A stretch of DNA of 11,776 bases, taken from positions 245,038-256,813 of the forward strand of contig CAMPET010000097.1 of assembly GCA_946803715.1 (NCBI GenBank), given 5' to 3'. The notes below the pieces were generated by a model, which saw nothing but the letters and a program-made list of their open reading frames with translations, had not been told where the DNA came from and did no database searches. A program made the translations under genes and the position numbers. This DNA is from Beroe ovata (lineage: Eukaryota > Ctenophora > Nuda > Beroida > Beroidae). Below are positions 1 through 7,519 of this stretch, piece by piece (positions within the stretch are counted from its first letter, which is position 1; each line of letters starts with the position of its first letter).

Positions 1-535
1 CATCTATATTATAATTTGGTTGTTTGTTTGTATTTATTTATGTCCGTCACGAAATGCACGTGCTGATTTTATAGTTAAAGTGCGCGTTGCCATGGATACG
101 TGCTACTACTGTGATAGTGAACTGGGAGCTCATTTCTGATGATGGTGCTTTGATTACGTTTTAGCTTTCGTTGATGGGATGAATGCAAGTATGTTCTGAC
201 TCGAGCAATGGTAAAATCTCTCTTGAGTTGACAGTTGTTGATTCTGCTCTGCAGTTATTTCGACTCATGGTCAAAATACGATGTTATTTTCAATAAAAAT
301 ACGCTACGCAAATTGAAACGATTAACGAAAGTCGGACAACCGGGCAAGCACCATTTTCTGTGCTTATTCGAAGAAATGGCTGAATTGTGATCAAGCGCTC
401 CTTCATAAAATCAGTGGTTCAAATAAGTATGTTGGATTTTGATCACAGGTCATGTTTAGTTGTCGTTCTAAAGTAACGTCCTGTTGTCTTTCAATGTATC
501 ACGTCCACTTTGCGGGTTTTCTAGTCACATATAAT
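1..535. other. Intergenic DNA, no gene recognised
   Basis: AT-rich unique-looking sequence with frequent stops in all frames. I saw no convincing exon, RNA gene or repeat. It lies downstream of the SHC-like gene on the minus strand, so later exons of that gene (linker, SH2) could be expected here or further out. I did not find an SH2 motif. Confidence 0.5.
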
Positions 536-663
536 ACAGGGTGTTCAAAAAAGTGCACAAAAGCAGACGTCTAGATCTCAGCTTCTGTTCGGAGTTTCCA
601 AATGAAATTTGGAGGTGTGGTAGGTATCGATAATAATTTTTTGCCAAAAAATTTTCAAGTCAG

Positions 664-771
664 CGCACTAGGGCACTACGTAGGGCACTCAGGGCACATG
701 TTAGGGGCTAGAGCACTCAGGACACTACGTCAGGGCACTTGGGGCACTCAGGGCACAACGTTAGGGCACTT
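664..771. repeat. Degenerate GGGCACT minisatellite
   Basis: About ten copies of a GGGCACT core occur in tandem. Units of about 9 bases (GGGCACTCA type) alternate with units of 12-13 bases (GGGCACTACGTA type), giving a higher-order period of about 21-22. It lies inside the MITE just within its left terminal repeat. The open frame across it (602-817) is a by-product of the repeat and is not called as a gene. Confidence 0.8.
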
Positions 772-1183
772 CTATATAAAACTTATCAAGGCACTTTATC
801 ATAAAGCAACTAAATAGTAAATAAAATCTAGTTTTTGTTGAATGTATGTGCCGCTCAATTTCATATCATGTCCATGTTGTGGCGATATCCATGATCCGAG
901 AAGCCTGGCCCTAGCCATATTGCTCTTGTCGGGCGATGGTAGACCACTGACATAAAAGCCATGAATTAGTTTCGATAAGATCTGTGCCTTATGTGTCATG
1001 CAAGTGCAATAGGAATTGTACAGTGTATGGTAAAAAGGGCAATGGTTAGTAGTGCACTTGGTGTAGCACTAAACATTTATCCGTTGCTTTCCACATGTAT
1101 ATGATACAATTACACCTAACAAATGGTATACAATTGTGTATAATGATACCATTACCAGTTGTACCTATGCTGTATTGTACATT

Positions 1184-1212
1184 TATCACGTGATCTCGAC
1201 ACATAACATGCA
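1184..1212 (+). repeat. 29-bp E-box module, copy 1
   Basis: A 29-base block runs from TATCACGTGA to CACATAACATGCA. It recurs at the same length at 6165-6193 (plus) and 5476-5504 (minus) inside the fold-back element. Differences concentrate in the five bases after the CACGTG E-box. It links the two otherwise different elements. Confidence 0.7.
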
Positions 1213-1414
1213 ACATATTACACACTTAACATATACACTCATCAGAACACATCCTGCATGTTGGGTGCTACTGCACTACTACATCACATGACCGGAGTGC
1301 AATTCTCATTTTATAATTCTCAGTTTTCACATCCATTATATGTTTGCAGACTTTGTTGGACTGAGTTATCAAACAGGGATAACTGCAGCTACGGTAAGGG
1401 TTCATCTTACATCG

Positions 1415-1515
1415 ATTAGCCAATCATCGCGCTAGCCTAGGAATACGCGCTTTGATTGGCTGGCTGGCGCAACGCTTTCAGCCAATGAGGACGCCTCCTT
1501 TTCTCGCGCGTTCAT
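1415..1515. promoter_or_regulatory. Triple CCAAT-box cluster, candidate NF-Y promoter or enhancer
   Basis: Three strong NF-Y sites lie within 70 bases: AGCCAATCA (CCAAT at 1420-1424), TGATTGGCTG (ATTGG at 1455-1459) and CAGCCAATGAG (CCAAT at 1482-1486). Start-to-start spacings are 35 and 27 bases, close to three helical turns. They sit in a local CpG-rich patch ending TTTTCTCGCGCG, which resembles an E2F-type site. Multiple spaced CCAAT boxes are typical of cell-cycle promoters. No coding exon is seen directly downstream on either strand, so this may be a promoter of a non-coding transcript or transposon-borne control DNA. Confidence 0.45.
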
Positions 1516-1720
1516 TTGCTCAATGATGCTAGATCAATCCGTAGAGTACCTTTGGTTATCACTGTTCGTGATATCGAGACCTCTGTGATTTCTTGGTGCG
1601 ACAAATTCTGCAGGCATATCTAAGAATTGTAAACTATCGGCAAACTAGATTTGGACCAGAGTTTCAAGAATTATGTTTTTAATGTATTCAACATTTGACT
1701 GATTCAGCATTCAGCTGTGT

Positions 1721-1812
1721 CATAGTACTATGCAACATAGAGTACAATAGAGCACAATACAACAGAGTACAATACAACATGGAGTGCAATGAAATACAAC
1801 ATAGAGTACAAT
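1721..1812. repeat. Palindrome plus ACAACATAGAGT tandem repeat
   Basis: A perfect 12-base palindrome CATAGTACTATG (1721-1732) is followed by about four degenerate tandem copies of an ACAACATAGAGTACAAT unit up to 1812. This is a simple minisatellite inside the MITE. Confidence 0.7.
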
Positions 1813-2037
1813 TTTTCCCAAAACCAAATGAGATTTGGTTGTTGTAGTCCGCAGCAGAGACTTGGTGAGCTCTGTGCGTTTTTGTAACACGCGAAAAGCT
1901 GCGGCGCTTGCCAGACCCTACTATATGTTTTTACGGATTCGCCGGATTTTGACTATCAATAACACCGCTTCTATTCATATTATTGTTATGAAACTTTGTT
2001 TTCCGTATAATTATATCATAGAGAGGCAGCAACCAAA

Positions 2038-2143
2038 ATTTCAAGTCGATCGGATCGAAAATTACGAAGTTATAGCGACTTGAAATCGCCAAAATCGAGG
2101 GTGTTCACGATAAACTTATAAACACGATTCACGATAAACTTAT
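2038..2143. repeat. Inner hairpin and 14-bp direct repeat of the MITE
   Basis: ATTTCAAGTCG (2038-2048) is perfectly complementary to CGACTTGAAAT (2076-2086), making an 11-bp stem with a 27-base loop. Just after it, CACGATAAACTTAT occurs at 2106-2119 and again at 2130-2143. Both lie beside the right terminal repeat. Confidence 0.75.
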
Positions 2144-2240
2144 TATCGATACCTTTCACACCTCCAAATCTTATTTGGAACCTCCGAACAGAAGCTGAGA
2201 TATGGACGTCTACTTAATAAGGGCCACTATATGTCCTAAT

Positions 2241-2512
2241 TCTCCCAAATCATGTCAGTTTGAGTGAGCATTTGAGGATAGCTTCCAAACCGATAAACTG
2301 ATTCACTTGAAACTTCTTTAATAGCTCAAGGATCATTAGAAACTCAGGCAGCCACAATTTCACGTCGAAATGATCATCGGTTCCCGAGTTAANAACAAAC
2401 CGTTTGTGAAGAACCTGACGGGGTTATATGATACATTTATATTGGATGTTTTGGGTGATGGATATTGGATAAGGAACATTAGCAAACAGTTAAAACACAT
2501 CAAGCTACTGAC
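2241..2512. other. Presumed intron of the SHC-like gene, no exon found
   Basis: The stretch holds an N at 2393 and no recognisable exon on the minus strand. Exon 7 of the SHC-like gene ends in a donor at 2512-2511, so this should be intron, possibly interrupted by a collapsed assembly gap. Confidence 0.45.
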
Positions 2513-3756
2513 CCATCATTTATTTCGATAAACTCGAAGGAGGGATTGCATTGTGCATGTTTGCTGAGCACGTCTTGATACTTGATAGAGAAAGCTTCCC
2601 CTATTGTAGCTACGACGTCAAATGCATCCCCAAAACAGTTGAACACATGACACGCTGAAATGAGATTCTGATTACGTATAGCTTTCTTCGATATGTTCAG
2701 CTTCGACATGACATTTATTTGCTTATTGGATGATTGTACTGGGTACTCAGGGAGACAAGAGTGATGAAAAACCTCTTCCACGCGCTGGGTCTTTGGCCAC
2801 ATAGCCAACAAACGACTTGAAAGGCTGGAAATATGAGTAGGTTAAGGCAGATATGTGTGAGGTTTATCAACAGCATTGGGCTTCCTATAATAATCTGTAA
2901 CTCACAGTTTCACCGCAGCTTGAAAAAGATATTGAAGACATTGTGTGGTTCAACAGGCACTGAAGAAAGATTATATTTAAGTCTTATATTCCAGACCATT
3001 TTTTGTTCACATTCTTTTTCCACAAAAAACAGCACTGCTGATTAGCACAGCACTCCTGATAATTATGACAAAGACAATAGACATTAAGGGACTAAATGAT
3101 AACCTTATTATTTTCTTTACTGTCAGATCTGTAAGCCTTCAATCCTGACAGTGATACAGTGAAGTTGACAGCTACTCTATTAACTTCTGGAGGGTCTGGA
3201 AAGAGGTTTTTATCAGGCCATGTTAAGCAATAAACATTGGCATTGGGATAGGCATGTGTGCACTTTACAGTATCATGGAAATAAATTATAAAGCAATACC
3301 CACGAGGAATTATTTTGTTGATTTGCTTGATTGCTTTAGGAGGCCTAGTTTCTTGATTCAAACAATTTGCTGCAGAACACACTTTCACAATTGCTTCTCT
3401 AAAACATATGAAAATGTCATAGCCCAGAGTTAACAGGCCAGTTTCAATATGGTGATTCATATAACTGGTGGAAATTAAGGCAAACTCACTTAGTGACTGC
3501 AGTTCTCATATCATATTGCATTGTCCTCATAGATCTTTCAACAGAGATACTTCCAATATACTACAACAATTATTAAAATTTGAGTACCAAGTTCAATTGA
3601 AACTTTTCTACTGCTTCACAATTGAACAGTATTAAATGTTTCATATGAGTGAAAGTACAAGAAACAAAAAACAATTTTACTCACAATTGCATAGAAAGTG
3701 ACATCTCTATAAGCACAAAGGTCTTGTGAATACTTTTCACGCCGCTTGGTTGCCAT
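2513..3756 (-). CDS. SHC: SHC-type adaptor protein, PTB domain (seven exons, 3' part missing)
   Basis: SHC proteins are cytoplasmic adaptors whose PTB domain binds NPxpY motifs of activated receptors and links them to Grb2/Ras. Exons on the minus strand: 3756-3685, 3560-3490, 3398-3304, 3195-3104, 2959-2906, 2824-2773, 2654-2513. All have AG acceptors and GT donors, with phases 0, 2, 1, 0, 0, 1, then 2 at the final donor, and join in frame to about 193 residues. Visible SHC signatures are YIGSISVERSMR, a TKEAI helix start, HTMSSISF, YVAKDPARGRACHVF and DVVATIGEAF. The three phosphotyrosine contacts known in human p52 (R67, K169, R175) correspond to R36, K139 and R145 here, and the pocket phenylalanine F198 to F167. 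The ATG at 3756 follows an in-frame TAA and gives a short lead, as in p46Shc. The Grb2-binding linker and SH2 domain are not in view. The exon 3/4 junction and three extra residues before exon 5 are the least certain parts. Confidence 0.9.
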
Positions 3757-3877
3757 TTATGTATTTTAGATACAATCACTGATCACATGCCAAACATGTC
3801 CTGAATACACCAAAGATCTGTAATCGTGGCGAAAAAATTGTAATTCAATACATCATTCAATTTATTCAACCCAAGAT
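3757..3877 (-). promoter_or_regulatory. Short 5' flank of the SHC-like gene, cut by the fold-back element
   Basis: Only about 120 bases separate the SHC-like start codon from the end of the fold-back element. The stretch is AT-rich, and a TTTTTTCGCC block (about 3825-3834, minus strand) resembles an E2F-type site. No clear TATA box is seen. If transcription starts upstream of this, the 5' UTR or promoter must lie in the transposon arm. That is inference. Confidence 0.3.
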
Positions 3878-4011
3878 TAGGGTACGCCCTTTTTTCTAAC
3901 TTTTTGAGGCTCAATTCTATTTTGGTAGATCTCGGTGAGCTGATAACGGATATGTCAAGCTTTTTGAAATTGGACAATGTTTACCTTCTCATCTAGGGCC
4001 TTTTTTATTTC

Positions 4012-4041
4012 GTGACGTCACACCACGTGACAGGTCACGTG
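4012..4041. promoter_or_regulatory. CRE plus palindromic double E-box
   Basis: GTGACGTCAC (4012-4021) contains a full CRE core TGACGTCA. It is followed by CACGTGACAGGTCACGTG (4024-4041), an 8-bp-arm palindrome made of two CACGTG E-boxes. The same block occurs in both right-arm copies, at about 6862-6891 and 7143-7172. Known binders of such sites are CREB/ATF and bHLH-ZIP factors (Myc/Max, USF, MITF/TFEB). Function here is inferred. Confidence 0.6.
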
Positions 4042-4063
4042 ATCTCTCTGCTAGTACCTTGTG

Positions 4064-4087
4064 CGCGCGCGCGTTCACGCGCGCGCG
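4064..4087. repeat. CG-alternating hairpin (Z-DNA prone), left arm
   Basis: CGCGCGCGCG (4064-4073), loop TTCA, CGCGCGCGCG (4078-4087): perfect 10-bp arms of alternating purine-pyrimidine. Shorter-armed versions occur in the right arm at 6819-6840 (loop TTGAA) and 7102-7124 (loop TCGAA). Confidence 0.85.
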
Positions 4088-4260
4088 AATCAATTGCCTT
4101 GACAGCAGTGTGTGATCACAGATTCACAGAATTGACAGTGCGCAAGTTGATTGTTCTCATGTATAAACTAGTCAGTGTAGAACTAGAAGTAGAAGAAGGG
4201 TGTGGGGTCACGTGTGGGGTCAAGGGTGTGGGTCACGTGATGAGGGACGATTGATCACAG

Positions 4261-4504
4261 CAATGACGCAGAATGAGAGAAGCTCATTTTGCAAGTGGTG
4301 TCAACCGCAAATCGCCTTTTACCAATTCACTGTCATGGTAACAAGCGGAATGCGACACCGTAGGTGTCAAAGAGCACCATCTGTCCACTACCTAGCAGAT
4401 GATCTGCGGCAAATGAAAAGAGGGGCTGTTGACGGAAAGACAACTTATTTCTCACGGTCTAACACGGTTGAAAGAGTTGACCAATGACACTGTTTGCAGG
4501 TTAC
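4261..4504 (+). repeat. Module B, first copy (left arm)
   Basis: This block begins at AATGACGCAGAATGAGA and ends at the N at 4505. It is repeated directly at about 4528-4779 and in inverse at about 5850-6085. It includes the GACACC-GTA-GGTGTC hairpin (4354-4368) and the strings AGCAGATGATCTGCGGCAAA and GAGTTGACCAATGACACTG. Open frames across it are not genes. Confidence 0.8.
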
Positions 4505-4505
4505 N

Positions 4506-5093
4506 ACCGAACATACATGTCACAGCAATGACGCAGAATGAGACAAACTCATTTTGCAAGTGGTGTCGACCGCAAATCGCCTTTTACCAATTTACTGTGA
4601 TGGTAACAAGCGGAATGCGACACCGTAGGTGTGAAGAAACACCATTTGTCAGTGTCTCCTCCCTAGCAGATGATCTGCGGCAAATGAAAAGAGGGCCTGT
4701 TGACGGAATGAAAACTAATTTCCCACGGTCTAACATAGGTTGAAAGAGTTGACCAATGACACTGTTTGCAGATAACAGTATCCCAACTAGTATCACTAAT
4801 CTGCCCCACATTACGTGACTCAGATGCGGTTGTTAGGGAGGACACACTGACAAAGATGATGTTGCATATTGACCCCCAATACCTACTGCACTTTTTGTCC
4901 ATTGGTGGAAACAGGGGTCGAATATCGCATGTGAAGTGCGACATTTGACCCCTCTTAGATACATGTCCTAGCTGTGGAGTGAGGCTGGCTACGTCGTCTC
5001 TAACCTCTAATTTCTCCTCCTCCCTTTCTATCCTTCCTCTGAACAGGGTTTAACATGGGATAACCGAACGTGTCCTGTAACATGACATCACTT
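4506..5093 (+). repeat. Left inner inverted repeat arm (module B copy 2 plus module C)
   Basis: This arm starts just after the N, with ACCGAACATACATGTCACAG, and ends near CCTGTAACATG. The inverse copy is at 5563-6118. The open frames seen on both strands (4584-4948 and 5674-6084) are mirror images of each other, which is what a repeat arm gives, and match no protein family I know. Confidence 0.85.
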
Positions 5094-5475
5094 ACACATA
5101 TAGGGAGAGGACGAATGGTTTTGCTTGACAGTTGACACCTTAGGTGTCCATGCTCCATACCCCTTTACACAGTACTAAGCAACTTGAAGCTTTCCGATTG
5201 ACACCACTTGCACATAACCGAGGTCATCTATAGTGTCATGAGACAGACACTGGCAGGAATATCGAGAATAGAGGTAAATTATGCGCTGTTGAAATAAATT
5301 CCCGGAATATTTCATGTGAACCTAGCGCCAATTAAGATATGGGAGTGAATCTGAAAGCACCATAACGTTACACAAGATCATTCAGCACAATAAAGGATAC
5401 ACCGACCCAAGTGTATACTGTATAGTGAGTGTACTGTGTATACCAGCCTCCTAATCAGCCCGCATGAGCTACAAG

Positions 5476-5504
5476 TGCATGTTAGGTGCGCTGGTCACGT
5501 GACA
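5476..5504 (-). repeat. 29-bp E-box module, copy 2
   Basis: On the minus strand this reads TGTCACGTGACCAGCGCACC and continues TAACATGCA. It has the same 29-base length as the copies at 1184-1212 and 6165-6193. Confidence 0.7.
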
Positions 5505-5515
5505 CTGCCCAGTGC

Positions 5516-5559
5516 TAACCGAACAATAACCGAACATTAACCGATCATTAACCGAACAT
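5516..5559 (+). repeat. TAACCGAACAT tandem repeat, 4 x 11 bp
   Basis: Four units of exactly 11 bases start at 5516, 5527, 5538 and 5549, with one or two substitutions. The same four-unit run is present in inverse at 6098-6141, more diverged. It marks the junction between the inner arm and its flank. Confidence 0.85.
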
Positions 5560-5562
5560 TCA

Positions 5563-6118
5563 TGTTACAGGACATGTTCGGTTATCCCATGATAAACCCT
5601 GTTTAAANTAGAGACGACGTAGCCAGCCTCACTCCACAGCTAGAAGTCAGGACTTGTATCTAAGAGGGGTCAAATGTCGCACTTCAAGTGCGATATTCGA
5701 CCCCTGTTTCCTCAAATGGACAAAAAGTGCAGTAGGTTTTGGGGGTCAATATGCTACATCATCTTTGTCAGTGTGTCCTCCCTAACAACCGCACCTGAGT
5801 CACGTAATATGGGGCAGATTAGTGGTACTAGATGGGATACTGTTATCTGCAAACAGCGTCATTGGTCAACTCTTTCATCCTCTGTTAGACCGTGGGAAAT
5901 TAGTTGTCATTCCGTCAACAGGCCCTCTTTTCATTTGCCGCAGATCATCTGCTAGGGAGGAGACAGATGGTGTTTCTTGACACCTACGGTGTCGCATTCC
6001 GCTTGTTACCATCACAGTAAATTGGTAAAAGGCGATTTGCGGTTGACACCACTTGCAAAATGAGCTTCTCTCATTCTGCGTCATTGCTGTGACATGTATG
6101 TTCAGTTAATGATCCGTT
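5563..6118 (-). repeat. Right inner inverted repeat arm
   Basis: The inverse of 4506-5093. It includes the GACACC-TAC-GGTGTC hairpin (5979-5993) and an N at 5608. The left arm has extra sequence (about 5018-5040) where the right arm has the N, so bases are probably missing at 5608. Confidence 0.85.
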
Positions 6119-6141
6119 AAAGTTCGGTTATTGTTCTGTAA
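6098..6141 (-). repeat. 11-bp tandem repeat, inverse copy
   Basis: Units at 6098-6108, 6109-6119, 6120-6130 and 6131-6141 are reverse-complement versions of the TAACCGAACAT unit at 5516-5559. Confidence 0.8.
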
Positions 6142-6648
6142 GCACTGGGCAGTGTATTATATTGTATCACGTGACCAGCACACATAACATGCACCTATAG
6201 GATGTCTCTCATGATTTTAGGTGTCTAAAATACACAGCACAGTTCAGCAGAACATAATGACTCATAGCACATACACTGCACGTAGCATTAAAACTCGTAC
6301 ACTAATTCCGAGCTGTTGTTGTGCCGTGACACTATAGAGGAGATCGGTTATACGCAAGGGGTGTCAACCAAAAATAGCCCTCTACAGCAACAAGGGGGAA
6401 GCGACACCATAGATGTCATGTTGATGTAACACCATCAGTCTCCTCCCTAGCAGGAGTGGTGTCAATGGAGAGACCTTTACATTACAGTAACGAGGGGAAA
6501 GCGACATCATGAGTGTCAAGCAACACAATCTAACTCGTACTCGTAGTTGTAACAGAAGCCATACCTAACTTCAGGTCACACTTCGCCGCCAGATTACATT
6601 TGCACATCTGCATCAAAGTATCCTGTCGCTAACAAAATCATGATCAAT
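6142..6648. other. Right-arm insert with diverged module B copies
   Basis: It contains the third 29-bp E-box module (6165-6193). It also has two diverged hairpin blocks, GACACC-ATA-GATGTC (6403-6417) and GACATC-ATG-AGTGTC (6503-6517), each preceded by an AAC(A/G)AGG-like string, and one carries TCTCCTCCCTAGCAGG as in module B. There is no matching stretch between modules A and B on the left, so the two arms are not symmetrical here. Confidence 0.65.
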
Positions 6649-6939
6649 CGTCCCTCATCACGTGACCCACACCCTTGACCCCACACGTGACCCTACACCC
6701 TTCTTCTACTTATAGTTCTACACTGACTAGTTTATACATGAGAACAATCAACTTGCACATTGTCAATTCTGTGAATCTGTGATCGCACACTGCTGCCAAG
6801 GCAATTGCAATGGATTCACGCGCGCTTGAACGCGCGCGCGCACAAGGTACTTGCAGAGAGATCACGTGACCTGTCACGTGGTGTGACGTCACGAAATAAA
6901 AAAGCCCTAGATGAGAAGGTAAACATTGTCCAATTTCAA
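6649..6939 (-). repeat. Right-arm module A, inner copy
   Basis: Inverse copy of 3960-4256 with small indels (for example an extra block near 6791-6812). It stops at the N at 6940 exactly where the next copy begins. Confidence 0.8.
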
Positions 6940-6940
6940 N

Positions 6941-7309
6941 ATCGTCCCTCATCACGTGACCCACACCCTTGACCCCACAAGTGACCCCACACCCTTCTTC
7001 TACTTCTAGTTCTACACTGACTAGTTTATACGTGAGAACAATCAATTTGCGCATTGTCAATTCTGTGAATCTGTGATCGCACACACAAGGCAATTGATTC
7101 ACGCGCGCTCGAACGCGCGCGCGCACAAGGTACTAGCAGAGAGATCACGTGACCTGTCACGTGGTGTGACGTCACGAAATAAAAAAGGCCCTAGATGAGA
7201 AGGTAAACATAGTCCAATTTCAAAAAGCTTGACATCTCCGTAATCAGCTCACCGAGATCTACCAGAATAGAATTGAGCCTCAAAAAGTTAGAAAAAAGGG
7301 CGTACCCTA
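6941..7309 (-). repeat. Right outer terminal inverted repeat (module A, outer copy)
   Basis: Inverse copy of 3878-4250, ending in the inverse terminus GGGCGTACCCTA at 7298-7309. Confidence 0.85.
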
Positions 7310-7519
7310 TTCCAGGACCTTGCATTCAATCATCCATTACTATTACCAGGTATGGCGTGTAGATAACAAGGAATTGAATATTTATCATTCTGATGCGTCA
7401 AATATAAACAGGAACAACATTGTGAGTAAATATTCTCAATATCCTTGGGAGGACTCGCTAAACCTATTATTGTTCTACCTATTTGCATTGACCCAATAAT
7501 GCACCCAGGATTGACAGAA
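7310..7519 (+). promoter_or_regulatory. Candidate promoter of the signal-peptide exon
   Basis: AATATAAACA carries a TATAAA box (7403-7408) about 115 bases upstream of the candidate start codon. It lies between the fold-back element and the exon. Initiation near 7430-7440 would be expected; this is inferred only from the box. Confidence 0.35.

Larger units (their letters stand above)
536..2240. mobile_element. Non-autonomous TIR DNA transposon (mariner-like MITE, about 1.7 kb)
   Basis: The left end starts CAGGGTGTTCAAAAAAGTGC directly after a TA dinucleotide (534-535). An inner terminal repeat at about 559-638 is matched in inverted orientation at about 2139-2217; both contain CTCAGCTTCTGTTCGGAG, a TCCAAAT/ATTTGGA mini-hairpin, GGAGGTGTG and ATCGATAATAA. 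The outermost bases of the right end have diverged, so the right limit is approximate. No transposase frame is present. The left end matches the element at 7700-8163, with exactly 51 bases from the terminus to the end of CTCAGCTTCTG in both, so the two belong to one family. TA flanks and CAGGG termini suit Tc1/mariner-type mobilisation (inference). The interior may be composite. Confidence 0.65.
3878..4256 (+). repeat. Left outer terminal inverted repeat (module A)
   Basis: This module contains, in order, the GGGTACGCCC terminus, an AT-rich part, GTGACGTCAC, two CACGTG E-boxes, a CG-alternating hairpin, the segment TAAACTAGTCAGTGTAGAAC, and GGGTCACGTG-type repeats. Homology with the right arm stops abruptly at about 4251-4256, where left and right continue with different sequence. 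Confidence 0.85.
5094..5562. other. Central part of the fold-back element
   Basis: Mostly unique sequence between the arms. It holds a GACACC-TTA-GGTGTC hairpin (5134-5148), a minus-strand copy of the 29-bp E-box module (5476-5504) and a four-unit 11-bp tandem repeat (5516-5559). No open frame of note. Confidence 0.7.
3878..7309. mobile_element. Fold-back type DNA transposon with nested long inverted repeats
   Basis: The left terminus TAGGGTACGCCC (3878-3889) is the exact inverse of the right terminus at 7298-7309. From there the arms stay highly similar inward: 3878-4256 matches 7309-6941 and also 6939-6649, and 4506-5093 matches 6118-5563 in inverted orientation. A central part at 5094-5562 is mostly unique. 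No transposase frame occurs; open frames in the arms are by-products. Flanks allow a TA duplication (3878-3879, 7308-7309) or a 3-bp ATT duplication (3876-3878, 7309-7311). Long, internally repetitive inverted arms recall fold-back elements such as the sea urchin TU family, but I cannot assign a family. Copies beside the Ns at 4505 and 6940 may be assembly duplicates. Confidence 0.85.

Noticed and set aside
602-999. Open frames of 71 (plus) and 66 (minus) codons in the first element
   Set aside because: The first is translated GGGCACT minisatellite; the second has no domain, leader or splice signals and lies within the MITE.
2655-2811. Reading the frame 2500-2811 as one continuous small gene
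   Set aside because: Only 2513-2654 is exon. The codons upstream of the ATTTCAG acceptor do not resemble SHC, and the true preceding exon (2824-2773) is in another frame.
4012-4948. Several open frames of 60-104 codons on both strands in the left arm of the fold-back element, with counterparts at 5674-6084 and 6710-7126
   Set aside because: They are mirror images produced by inverted repeats, rich in CACGTG-derived codons, match no transposase motif and run through Ns.
5516-5559. Telomere-like repeat (TAACC units)
   Set aside because: The period is 11 bases with only four units and is mirrored within the same transposon; it is not the TTAGGG telomere repeat.
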